Assembly: GCA_946406115.1 (NCBI GenBank) | Contig: OX291549.1 | Span: 17,879,901-17,943,900, forward strand | Source: Apoda limacodes | Taxonomy: Eukaryota > Arthropoda > Insecta > Lepidoptera > Limacodidae | Direction of reading: 5' to 3' | DNA: 64,000 nucleotides | Shown here: piece after piece, positions 37,690-50,500 of the stretch | How the letters are laid out: every line of letters begins with the position of its first letter | Numbering within the stretch: the stretch's first letter is position 1 | Position numbers and translations under genes: made by a program | The notes under the pieces: model-generated | The model's input: the letters and a program-made list of their open reading frames with translations, nothing else | The model's database searches: none | Told to the model about the DNA's origin: nothing

Positions 37690-39880
37690 CCCCCATAGAG
37701 CCCTCATGAGGCATGGTGCCCAAAATAGAGGCAGCGTTGCCACGCTGTATAGCCAGGCTAATCTTTTGAGCAAAATAGCTACCAGCCCTGTGATCTTTAG
37801 TCTCCTGAATGAGACGTTTACTTAATTCGTGAAAATATCTTTAGTTCCAGACCCCCACGGACCCAGCGTTTCAACAGCAAAAGGCACAAATAAGAAAGCA
37901 TCACTGAGGCCCAAGAATTTGCGCCGTTTGCGGTCTTCGGCACCAATAGCAGCAGCTCCAACCTTTTTCGCGTTTACTGAAACATAGGTCGGGGCCAAAG
38001 TATCTACACAAGTGGCGTTCCGTCAGGCCTCTTGCCATCGTCACGAAGTATGCTAACTGGTTCTAAAATAGCTGGTACGTTGGCAATAACTAGAGCCCGA
38101 CGGATAATGTCATTGATATTACTATGCCTTGAAAAGCGGCCTGCGCTTCGGGCACAAGACAGTCCGTGGTGTCCTAAATTGTACACCATCTCGCCACAGT
38201 TGCAACGATGGGGGAAATTTGTAAAAGCGCCCAAACGCAAACATGATGAAAGGCGGAACGTATTGTTGTCCAAAAGTGTGCCGAGTCTGACAGAAGGTAG
38301 GGCTTGAAGCCACAAACCTGACTCCCACACAGAAACAGCACGGAGACGAGCCTGATTTCCAGAGGATGAAACAAGTATTTTTCCAATAAGATCGTGTGTA
38401 CTGTAAACTGAATACAACAACGCTGGGAGAGTCACACTAGATATTTTCCTTATTCCCAAACCTCCAAACCTAATTGGTAAAGAGGCTTGAGACCAAGAAT
38501 TTTCTTCTAAATCTGTGTTTAAAAGTTTTATTAAAGTATTTTTAATAATAACATCAAAGATCTCCAAAAATGACACGAACGCAAAAAATAAATAAAGTTT
38601 GGGACAAAAAGACAATGACGAATAATAAAAAAAGCTACATGAGTGTCAATTTTAAATAAACGGTATAACACGTTATTAAAATTATTAATTTTTTCGTCAT
38701 CAAAAAAGGGGATGGAATCGTCTAAAATAGGATATCCGAAGAGTCTTAGTGGGCTCTTATCAACAAATCTTATATCCGGTACTATTGTTAAAAAATTAGA
38801 AGTCACTTTAGAATCAGATTCATACTTTCTGGTAAAAAAAAATTCACATTTCGAAGAATTTAAATCTAAACCAATATTATGAAATGACTTCTGAAAAAAT
38901 ATAAAATCAATAAAAACTGTATCTGCGTCGCCTGCCAGAGTTCCATCATCCAAATACCAGACGTTAAATTTAGATTTTAAATTTTTGAGTACTGTGTGAA
39001 TCGCAAGACTAAAAATTTCCAGCCCAAGAGGGTCGCCCTGTTGACAGCCTACCTCAGATGATAAAAGTTTATTATTGTAAACTAATTTTGACGGTGTACT
39101 ATAACATTGCCAAAGAAATTTATAAAATGTGGGAATGTTTCCCTTGATTTGTGTCAACAGGACACCCCTATCGACAGAGTTAAATGTATTTTTAACAACC
39201 ACCTTCACTACTATATAATCTACATGCATGTGAATGTAGGAACGTAGGGAATGAACTGCTGCCTCGCAGCCACCATTAGGGCCAAAGCCTAGCTGAATGG
39301 GTTGGAAATACTCACGTAGTGTATCCTTTATGTTGCGACAGTACAATTTGGCTGTAAGGCGATGATATGTAGCTCCTACAGCTATTGGCCGTATACCATC
39401 ATCCTTTTTTAAAAGTGCGCAAAGATTATCTCCATATAAAATGCTAGTGATATCATGAGGGACGCTTCCTTCTAAGATTATGTTAGTGAGTGCCGTGAGG
39501 TCATTTAAAAGGATCTGTCCTATTTCACCACATCCGCCACATAAAAGATCTTTCAAATGTTGGGCTGTTAAAGCATCTAGCCCCCCACATGGCCCACTGC
39601 GACAAGACATTACAGCATTAAAAACATATTCCAAAGAAGCCTGGGTATGTATGTTAACTGTTTGTGGTGGGTCAGGAAGGCATACAATAGTTGAAGAAGG
39701 TGGATGCTTGATTCTCAAAGAGTTTAAAGTATCTATAGAATCTGAAGCTATCGTGTCACTAGAAAAAAGAAGACGGGCAGCTCCAGTGATATCTCCATCT
39801 CCAAGTTTATTTTCAACTTGCCGAAAATGATTATAGTTAGACCTACTTTCCTTATTTGGTTGATCGAAATCAAAATGTTG
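37690..39880 (-). mobile_element. Retroelement with divergent reverse transcriptase (YLDD box)
   Basis: Two long minus-strand frames, 39718-38531 and 38615-38004, plus a third piece to about 37690, together one protein broken by at least two frameshifts. Order: QVENKLGDGDITGAARLLFS at the 5' end; GLDALTAQHLKDLL; RPIAVGATYHRLTAKL; GPNGGCEAAVHSLRSYI; SEVGCQQGDPLGLEIFSLAI; catalytic VWYLDDGTLAGD; FGGLGIRKISSVTLPALL; a cysteine/histidine region RCNCGEMVYNLGHHGLSC; and FVPFAVETLGPWG near the end. RT is certain from the QGDPLG and YLDD boxes. The family is one I have seen in invertebrate genomes but cannot place in a named clade. Degraded first catalytic motif (VVKVVVKNTFNSVDR). Confidence 0.85.
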
Positions 39881-40177
39881 TGTTGTACGTACTACAATTT
39901 TTTTTGATTCTATTAGTTAATGATGATTTATTGCTAGTTTCCCTCGGATCATGAAGAACTCTATAACCAAGTTCAACAAATGTTCCCAAGCATTTACTGT
40001 ATTTTTTGCGATATGAATGGCGAGAATAGCAATGAACCAAAAACACTTTTTTCGTTTTTTTTATTAATATGCTTATTTTCCTTAGTCCTTTACTTATTAC
40101 GTCAAAACACTTAAAACGGATCAATAAATTTTTTGGATTGATAAATTAATGGAAATGGAAATAATGTATAACTCTAT

Positions 40178-40420
40178 GCAAAAGGCTTACACGCGCGGTG
40201 AACCTTAGGCGCTGTGACGTCAGCCGAGGGACGGTCATCCTTTTCGCCCGTTTTGCATAAGAATACTGGCAACGAAACGCTTATCAAATTAATACTTCTA
40301 AACTTATTGGAATAGTTTGTTCTGTGTGTATATTTTATTAGGTGTTTTATTTTGATTTTTATGTAGTTGTTAACAAAGATAATAGTGTTTATAATGATTG
40401 AAAAAACAAATATTTCTTAA
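40178..40420. repeat. Diverged repeat related to the 34.2-kb element
   Basis: ggtgttttattttgattttt and ttgttaacaaagataatagt parallel the interior of the 34.17-kb element. The GC-richer piece at 40190-40250 (gctgtgacgtcagccgaggg) has no match that I can see. Confidence 0.4.
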
Positions 40421-40423
40421 AAA

Positions 40424-40560
40424 AAAAAACCGGTCAAGTGCAAGGCTGACTCGCGCACCTAGGATTCCGTAAAAGGTAAACTGTATTGAGGGAAAAACTT
40501 TGCCGTTGGACAACTGTTGTCCCAAAACATCGACATAGTTCGCAAATCGCAAAAAAAAAA
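40424..40560 (+). repeat. Dispersed repeat, cggccaagtgcgag family, partial
   Basis: aaaccggtcaagtgcaaggc, tgactcgcgcacctaggatt, ccgtaaaaggtaaac: a 5' portion of the family seen at 5.6 and 20.2 kb. Confidence 0.6.
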
Positions 40561-41039
40561 AATGTGATGAAATAATAAATTTACGGTTTCCAATTTTTTT
40601 CTTTTCTGTGTGCTACATGGGATTGCTTCTTGCCAAATTTTATGATTAGGTCAACGGGAAGTACCCCATAGGTTTTGATTTATTTGTGTCACACTATGCG
40701 ACAAAAATAACCGTATTTTGGGCATATTCTCTTATTGCATTTACGAAGCTTGATTTATTTACAACTTTCAGTGACCGTTGTAAGTCGTTGCTGTCGTGTA
40801 AGTTCGCATAATTTTAATATAGTGACTGTAGATTCTATTTTTGACCACCGGGTCAGAATTTTGTGTGTCTATTGTACAAAATAAAAAAAAAGTGGAAAGA
40901 AACAATTACTTGCCGGGAATGCATTCCCTGTCATGCCTTTGTGACCGGTGTTACTTCACAGCTGAGCTGACTTTATTTCTTAATTTAAATATAGGATGAG
41001 CTCTGCAACAGCTGTCACTGAAATCACTTCTAACAAGTT

Positions 41040-42139
41040 CTGAAAACAGCTGTGTTGATTCAGCTGTTTGGATTCCTAAATTTAAAATTATTCTTAGCTT
41101 CAAAAGTCCCCCTCAGACATCTGTTTTTACAGAAGAGGCTATCGCTCTTTTAGAAGCCGTGTTATATATAAAATCTCACCAACTAAATAAATCAATAGTT
41201 CTATCTGATTCAAAAAGCTGTCTCCAAGCGCTACTATGCAACCCTTTTAAAGCTAAATTATTATCCCCTATCATTCTTGAGATAAAAAAAGTATTATATG
41301 CATGTCATATACAAGATATTGAGGTGGTTCTTGCCTGGGTTCCTGGTCACAGTGGTGTGGAAGGTAATGAGATGGCTGTCCAATGGGTTAAAGATGCTGC
41401 TCATACAGGACTTTCGACCCACTACAAAATCTTCTCCCTAGACTTGCAATGCCTTGTAAAAAAAGACAACTCGCAACAGACAGGAACATTTTATGGACAC
41501 AGCAACAAAAGGAAAATATTATGGTCAAATCCAAACATCTATTCCATCAAAACCATGGTTTTTTCATTCACGAAACAGTGATAAATCTGTCACTTTTACC
41601 ATGTGTCGTCTGAGGTTGGGCCATGTGTGAACCCCAGTTTTCTTAACAAAACTTAGAATTAAAGACTCCTCTCTTTGTGAATGTGGTTTGGAAGAAGGCT
41701 CCCCTGACCATATATTTTTTAGCTGACCTAAATTCCCAGTTTCTTTGTATGATATCCTTCCAACCAAAATCCCACGCCCTGTAAATATGCAATTCTTGTT
41801 ATCCCTTGTAAATAAGCCATTTATACATCTCCTAACAAAATATATCAAAACATTTAACATTAAACTGTAGTAGTTAGTTGTTTATGAATATATATTTGTC
41901 TCTCCCCTAATATATGCCCTTTTCCAATTGTTATTGTGTGTGTGTGTGACGTGGATCCTTTGTTTTAGGTGGTGGCAATTAATATAGAACCTCAATTTAG
42001 AAGAAAACAATTCTGGTCTTAGATAATTTAAAAAACCGATCAATTATATACAGTGATTCTCTCACCACGTTGACATTGGCGAAATACTGTGCCTTTAAAG
42101 CACAATAAAGGCCACAAAGCGGAAATAATAATAATAATA
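41040..42139 (+). mobile_element. I/Jockey-type LINE 3' end with RNase H domain
   Basis: Encodes an RNase H: TEEAIALLEAVLYI (catalytic Glu), IVLSDSKSCLQALL (Asp), VVLAWVPGHSGVEGNEMA (His region). Further on, in another frame, LRIKDSSLCECGLEEGSPDH is the CCHC-like C-terminal motif. The 3' end is gcacaataaaggccacaaag followed by (AAT)n at about 42126-42139. RNase H plus an (AAT)n tail points to an I- or Jockey/R1-like clade, distinct from LINE-A and LINE-B. Confidence 0.82.
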
Positions 42140-44340
42140 CGTATTTTCAGACAGTTAAATGTATGCGTTATAATACCATATTCTATTGTTGCGTGTACAA
42201 AAAGAGATACTTTCCTAGGTTTGTCTTAACTATAAAGAATCAGTTATTGATTTTGCGAAAAAATAGTTACTTTATAAATTTTAACATTGGGATTACGCTT
42301 TATTATCTATATGTATATAAGTAAATAAAAATGCTTGTGCCTTGTTTGTTTGTATTTATCCCATTTATTAAATCTTTGTTAAACTTTTCTGCTCACGGCC
42401 GACGGGAAGGTTTCGAAACAAGTTAATTGAGAGCAGAGGTAGAAACAGGGAAATAAGGGGTTAGGGAAGAAGAGGTTATTTTATTTTTTGATTTATAATA
42501 TATTCTTACATATTTAATAACAGCAAAAGTTATCGGTATTATTGATCATTTATTAACATCGTTCCAGCACTAGGCTACAGCTACTTCAACAGCTGATATA
42601 TTTTTCAAGGTATACGAAATGCGCTATCAATCTCTACGCGCATGATTTTTTGGCTATTACGATTGCATTTGCTTTCGTGCTGTCTCTTACCGTTTTGTTG
42701 TAAGATCTATTACATTTACATTATGTCCTGCTGTCAGTGTGACACGATTGCCAAATTTTCTAAATTTGCGAGACATTGCAACCTAAAAAAACAGGCCCTA
42801 TGTCTACGGTTGTTCTAAGCAAAGAGTTACACAGTATTTGTTTCCTCTATGGCAAAGAGTAAAGGTGAAAAGGGAACGAAGTTTGTATCTAAAAAAAGTA
42901 AAAAAAAAACCAAAATTGATTTGGATTGGATGAGCCTGGGATAAAAATAATTTCATATATAGTCTGTGTGGATGAGTGAGATTTATAAAATATTTGTCTT
43001 GTCTATTTGTGAAATTTTGTAAACGGGTTTGTATTTGTTTATACGTATGCAATTTGTTTAATTTCTCCCGATAGATCCAACTGAACTCATAAGCTTAGCT
43101 TAAATGGCTTCGTACATAAATCTGAGCTTAGAAGATATTATAAAAAAGAAGAAAAAAGAAAATAAAACGTAAATAAACCTAAAATACACTTATTTTATCG
43201 TAATTCACTCTTAACGTTTCTTGTTTTAAATATGTAATGAGATTGTGCATCTACCTGATAATTATTTGAACTAACAATCAGCGGAAGGCAAGGCAAGGAA
43301 AAACCTAAACAATTTCTATTAGAATCTTTTGATATGCTGTATTTTACTAAAACCTACAATACTAATTCTACGTGTACAAAGCATCAATGAAAGTTAACGA
43401 GTTAAATATTCATTGTTAACAAGAATGACAAATGACAAAAGTGGCTCAGACTGTTAACAACAGTGCATAAGTAATGCATGGGGGTGAATTAGCTTTACAA
43501 ACAGTATGCCTTTAAAATAGAATAGTAGTCTTTGGAAAAACATTCAGGGTCATCAATAGTCTTATTTTGGTCACTAAACTGATAGTCTGTAGGAGTTCAT
43601 ACTTTTAAATGTACGATACAGTTTATAGTACTATTTGTCCAATCCTTGTAGGGTTACTAGATCAATAAAGTAATTTCCTGAGGAATTTCCTGGCATTTGC
43701 AGAAAAATTTGAGTTTGGCTGCTACTAATTTGTTAACATTTGATAGGATTGCTTACAGCATATCATGAAAGTCAGCAGCACACATTAACTAAAAAGCCAT
43801 CAGACTTAATTAAAAATATATAAAAAATTTGTTTTGGAATATTTCTGAGTGTCTCACATATATTAAAAATTTATATTGTAAATAAATCTAGCTTACATCA
43901 TATGTGGATATGTAAACGTAAGTGAAACTGTCTCATTTTGTAATTCCGTATATTTTGAGATGCATACCCGACAGTGAACTTAAATTCAGGGTTTGCCTTG
44001 TCCTTAAAATCCACACTTGTCTATATGATAACAATAATTCAGAAGTACATTACAAGTGTGCGCATTACTTCATTGTTTCACATATAAACAAATTTACAAA
44101 ATCCTCTCTCTCTTTTCAAAATATTAGTATAGATATCTGAAAAATAACATATATTTTGTCCAAAATAATGTTTGTTATACATTAAATGTACAACTGTGGT
44201 TTTTCAGTTTTTTTTAGATTCAATATGAGAATCTACACCAACAAAATTAGGGTGGGTGGACCTGTGGCAGCCAGAACACTGAATTACTTCATTAGATGGC
44301 CCAAGAGTAAACTTGAAAATGATTTCTAAGAAAACTTTAT
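42140..44340. other. AT-rich region upstream of POLDIP3-like exon
   Basis: No recognisable gene or clear repeat. The ORF at 43922-44140 has no family resemblance or splice context. Confidence 0.45.
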
Positions 44341-44384
44341 TTTTCAGCAATAAAACTACAAACAAAATAAAAATTTTGAAGACA

Positions 44385-44537
44385 ATGCCTCCCAAACAGA
44401 AACTTCCTGTGACTGATGCTAGGCATAAAATTATATCTAAAAAAAGGAAACAAATAACAGATGCAAGAGAGAAATTAGCAGAGTTGGCTAAACAAAAAGA
44501 TGCCAGATTGAAATTAGAGCAGTTAAGGAGGAATAGG
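44385..44537 (+). CDS. POLDIP3: POLDIP3-like exon 1 (DAR repeats)
   Basis: Encodes MPPKQKLPVTDARHKIISKK followed by TDAREKLAELAKQKDARLKL and EQLRRNR, strongly basic. Donor gtatgt. An acceptor tatttttcag at 44347 lies 37 bases before the ATG, so this exon probably has upstream untranslated sequence spliced to a distant 5' exon. Confidence 0.85.
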
Positions 44538-47500
44538 GTATGTGTATAAGTATACATAAACTATACTTTAAAATGCTTATATACTGATAGATAATATTCT
44601 TAAAGCTAAAAAGGTGGCTTATGTCCAGCAGTGGTCATAGGTATACACCACATCCAATGGGTTTTTTTGCCAATGAAAGGCTGATAGTCTTTTTATTTAT
44701 ATATATAATAACCCAGGCAAACCACATGTCTTTCAGAATAGCAAAATAAAGAAGGGTATTTTATAAAAAGTAACCTATTTGAAATTCTATTTTTGCAACT
44801 TCGCTCCTGTACTACTGATCATTTATACAGAAAGACCATTGGGCAGAATCTGACCCGGTCACTGACAAGAACGCTTATACTTCTAAAATATTGTTAATAA
44901 TTCTACTTTCAACTCTGTATATTTTACTTTTCTAAAATTGATGGGCAAATAATAAAAATCATTAGGTAAAAAAAATATATTAGCATGTCTAACAGTAAAA
45001 ACCATGTTTAGGAAGTAAAATAATGTCAAAAATCATTAATTTTTATTTTTAATTTAAAGTTCTTATTCAAGTAGGTCACCTTCGGACACTTTTGAACATC
45101 AGTTTATAATAAACAAGTGTGAATTAATAAATATAGCATAACAAATATTTGTCAATAAACCTAAAAATAGCTAAGCTATAAAATATTAATTTACATTAAA
45201 AAATTAAAACAAAAACATCATAGCCGTAAGTAAAAATTTCAAATTTTATGTGCAGATGATATTCCAAACATCCTTGTCTCCTATATAATCTAAAACTGTA
45301 TAGTAAGCTTTTTTAATAAGAACATGTTTAACATATTGATTAAATTTGCTTTCAGTAAAATCAGTGATTCTCTTTGGATTTTTTTTATAAAATTGTATAC
45401 CATCTCCTATAAATGTCTTTTTTTGTGTCTTGTGCAGTCTAAAAACAGAGCATTGCGAGTTTCCCTTTATGTCTAGTATTAAGGCTGTGTATCTCCCCAG
45501 GTTTTGAGAACAAATCAATATTTTGCTGCCCATACATTATGTTGGCATAAATGTAAGCAGATGGCATAGTCAAAATGTTAATTTTTTTAAAGAGTTCTCT
45601 TAGAGATTCACGCGCATACATCTTGTATACAGAGCGGATTGCCCTTTTCTGCAAAATAAAGACCGATTCCCAATCGGCGGCTGCACCCCGTAATAAAATA
45701 CCATACGACATAATGCTATGAAAGTAAGCATAGTAGACTAATCGTGCTGTTTCAACATTTGTTAGCTGTCAAATTCTTTTTACTGCATATGCAGCGGAGC
45801 TTAGTTTCTTACATAAGTTGTTTATGTGCGGACCCCATTGCAGTTTCTTGTCGATGGCAAATCCTAGAAATTTAGCTGTGTCAACCATCTCCAAGGAGTT
45901 GTCTCCTGCTGTAATTGTAGATGTCAAGCTCCGATTTGTTAAAGAAAAATTAAGGTATTTGGTTTTACTTCCATTAAGAAGAAGGTTATTTGCATTAAAC
46001 CATTCAATAATGATGGATAGTGAATTATTTATTCCTACAAAGTCCGGATATTTTGGATCTAGTTTAAAAATTAAAGAAGTGTTGTCGGCGAACAATATAA
46101 TTTCACATAAGCCTTTTACTGCGTATGGATGATCGTTTATGTACGTAAGGAAAAAAAGGTCCCAAAATAGATCCTTAAGGGAAACCCATATTGACCAAAG
46201 CACCAATGACATTTCACCATTAATTTCCACACTTTAAACGCGATTTGCTAAATAATACGATATAAGCTTTAACGCTTTACCTTGCACGCCGTAGTGTTGA
46301 AGTTTATTAAGAAGTGTTTGATGATTAACACAGTCAAACGCCTTGGACAGATCACAAAATATTCCTATGACCTCCTGACATTTCTCCCATGCATCCATTA
46401 TATGCGTTACTAATTTAACCCCTGCATTTACTGTCGATTTACCTTTTGTAAAGCCATATTGCTGTTCATGCATGATATTATACCTATTAAAATGTAATTT
46501 TAGATGATCAATATAATTTTTTCAAAAATTTGGCCAAAAGCGGGGGGAATGGAAACTGGACAATAATTTGTAGGATTATTTGCACATCCAGATTTAAATA
46601 TAGGAATCGTTTTACTTAGTTTTAAGAGATCAGGATAAATACCTTCGTCTATGCAGTGAATAAATATAAATGCCAAGATAGGAGCTATGTCTTCGATAAT
46701 TGACCCAATTAATTTTACAGAAATCCCCCATACATCCTCGGTTTTGTTTTTTTTTCAAAGATCTGTACGTTTTTATTATGTCATCTTGTGAAACATGTCT
46801 AAATATGAAGTTGGTAGAATCGATACTTTTCATATTTCTCTCTAAAAGGAATTTGGATGACCCGGAAACAGACACAATAGAATTTGATATTTCTAGTGCT
46901 ATGTTAGCTAAAAATGTTTCAAAGGCATTTGCTACTGTTTTATTGTCGGTTAAAATATCGTTGTTGATTTTCAGCTCGACATGGTTTTTATGTTGTTTGT
47001 TTTTTCCAGTTTCCTGATGAATCCATTTCCAAACAGATTTTATTTTATTTTCTGAACATTCAATCTTATTTGTTATATACCGAGCTTTTGCTTCAATACA
47101 CATATGTTTGAAAATTTTTGAATATTTCCGAACGTAAGCAATAAAATTTCTATCTGTTGTATATGATTTTCTTTCATATAGATCAAATAAATTCTTCCTA
47201 CTTTTCCTTATGCCAGTTGTAGCCCATTGATTAAAACACAATTCCTTTTTAATTTTGACTTTTTTGTTAGGAAATATTTCCTGGAAACTACCATGAATAG
47301 AGTTAACAAATGTCTGATAAATTATATTAGGGTTGCGAGATTCAAAATTGATTTTTGATATATTATTATTTATTTTATTTTCGAATTGCTTTATTTTACT
47401 TTTAGTCAGTTGTCTACATTTGATATATGATTGTTCAAATGGCCTGTTAGAATTAAATTTAATTATAAGACATTTGTGATCTGAACGTACTCCGTTTATT

Positions 47501-50500
47501 AAAAGCTTGTCTATAACTTCACAGTTTAGAATTATACTATCAATACAGGTAGTGCTAGTGGGTGTAATTCTTGTGGGTTCATGAAATAAATATTTTAAAT
47601 GAAACGATTCAAAAAGCGAATTAAGCCTTCATTTCTCGGAAGAGTCTCGAGTTGGTCAATATTAAAATCACCGCAGACAATCACTGATTTACTGTGCTTG
47701 AGTTTACTTAGAGCATCCTCTAGAACTAAAAAAAAGACAAGAAATTAGCTGATGGTGGTTTGTATATACATAATATTACATGTTCTTCCAGCTCAACACA
47801 CGCAATCTCACAGATACGTTCAACTGATAGTTTAGCTATGTCTTTCCTTTCCTTATACTTAATGCTACGCCGAACAAGAATTATAGTGCTTCCACCTTTA
47901 GCAGACTCTCTATTAAACGCACAAGCAACATCAAAATTATGTACACAGAACAAAATTCTATCTGACCTTAACCATGTCTCGGATAAACAAACAATATCAA
48001 TCTTAAATTGCTCAATTAATAATTCTACATCTAAAATTTTGCCAGAAAAGCGATTTATATTTTGGTATGCCAAAGTAAGGCAGGCATTAAGCCCCTTATC
48101 TGTTGTCTTTAAGTTTAGTTTAAAGATTGATTAGCAACTAATATAGAACTACTACTATTAGATGCGTCGTCAATTACAATAATATCCTTGCATTTACGTA
48201 GTCTTTACTTTATATAGTATTTACGTACAATTTGGCATACAGTAATTGATTATATTGTGATTAACATTCATATTAAGCAGATTTCCGAGACCTACGCCTA
48301 TTTCATCAGAAAAAACTAGTGTATTTTGTTGAGTGGAATGATTGCTGTCCTCTGAAGATGAGCAGTCAAATAGTTTTTTGACAATAGAAGGCTTAAGAGA
48401 CATCTTTTTTAAATTAGATTGTTGTCCAGGAGATAATAATAGATCAGAGCGCTGAACTTCAACAGGAAAATTATTTCTCGTCTTACAAGTGTCAATCGTA
48501 TTTGCAGATTCTTGTATTTGTGTCCCCGTCAGTGTAGATGAAGCTAAGAGTGGACAGTCGCAGGAATGGTTATTTGCAAAACACTGTAATCGTTGTTCAC
48601 TTTCTTTGCACAAATTGAAAAGTTTTTCTGTAGCCTGAATATGTTCACAAATCTCCTTTTGGGCTAAAGAATATTTGTTAGAAATCTCTTTAAGAGAATT
48701 TTCTAAAATCTCAATTTTTAAGCTTAGTGAGTCTGTTTTAGTGTAATACATTTCATTCCTTTTCACTAATTCAGATTCATGTAGTTGTAATTTATTTAAT
48801 AGAGAAAATCGTTCTTTTTTCAAAATATTATTTTGGCGACAGTAAACTCGCTTATGTAGTAACTTTTGTGATTCTCTTATAAATCTACGAATTTTTAAAC
48901 TTTTTTTTATACGAAACCGCTTGCTACTATGGGAATCGTGAATAAAATTAACTATGTATACATATAGTTTTTTATATTTTTGTTACGTTACAGACATGTT
49001 ATGCTTAAGCGATCCTAGCGCCGCCACTTATAGCTAATTATATGCTAGTCGACTTGGTAAAAAAATAATTTAGCCCATCAACACTTTCGCAATAATGTTA
49101 TATAAAACATTGTTTTTTATTTAATTATCTAGTCTTATTAACTCAAGTTTTATATTTGTTAAAAAAATTCAGTTACCAGTGACAAATAGAATGATGAAAA
49201 GAATGATTAAAAACATTAACTATATAGTATATGTTATCTTCCATGGGTAAGGCACCAAGAAAATATTGATAAACCACCTGCACTTTTGGACGGTATTATT
49301 GTCGATTACGAATGTGAATAAATGTTTAAATTTAAAAAAACGTAGTTTTTTACACCTAGTTCATCACCTGATCAGTTTAACACTTTTAAACCAGATCAGT
49401 GTGGCATTTATAAGTGTCAGTCTATACAACTTACACCTAATTGAACCATACAATAATAATAATAATAAGATATTCTTTATAAGATATCTTATTTTAATTA
49501 TTTTTTTTTGTCAGGTTTACCATAGCCCACAAAGGTGTGACCCATATAATTGTATACTAGAGCCAACTATGCATATATCCCGAAAATTTCATTGCTGTCC
49601 GCCGTAGGTGAATCTTGCAGTCTGGTGCCCAATGGTCTTTAAGATTGTCATTTATAATGGCACTATACTACATAAAAAACAAAAAATAATGTACATGTAT
49701 TTATGCAATTTTGTTTTTAGTTGATTTTTTTTTTTAATATTTATATTTTAAATGTTTCCACAAAGATTGTATACTTTATTTTATTTTCTTTATTGGGGAT
49801 AAAACAGTTGTCGAAATGAAACTTAATAATAAACATATTTCATAGTTAAATAAATTATTGTGCAACCCATACCATTATCCATGGATTTGTAGATTGCGTC
49901 ACTCCAAATACCTACTAACAACATGATACTAAATTACATTTTAAAAAAAAAGAAAAATAAACTTAATACTTTCTAGTTGATTAATTAATTATTTTATTAT
50001 TACTTAAAATATTTTAGTTTGCGGGCTGTTTCGGCAGTAATTGACATTGTAAAAGAGATTGTATTAACAATTCAAAAGTGTTCTCTAAAACCTACCTATT
50101 TAAATGAATATTATTTGATTGATTGCTTGTCTATCATGCACTAAATATAAGCAATTGATTTATGAAACCAAAATTGTAAAGGCTCTATATATCTTTGTAG
50201 CATGTATAAATTTTTTTATGGCATCAATGGGCTTAAGAATACTAGAAACACCTCACATATGTGTAATTTAGGTACCTGCAATAGTTCCGGTTAGCTTTCC
50301 TAGGGTGTCTAATGATGTGTTGATATCAACCAGCTTTGAGACTTAATGAAGTCCTAGTACATAAATTTTACAAATATACAAATATTTATAGAGTTAAGAA
50401 ATACATGAACAATGTATGGAACTTACTAATGGAAAAGAGTAATGGTGTTTTATAAATTTAAACTTTGTGAAATCACAGTCCTTAAAAACGGCTAGCTTGT

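Noticed and set aside
43922..44140. 72-codon ORF upstream of the DAR exon
   Set aside because: No family match and no in-frame splice to 44348.
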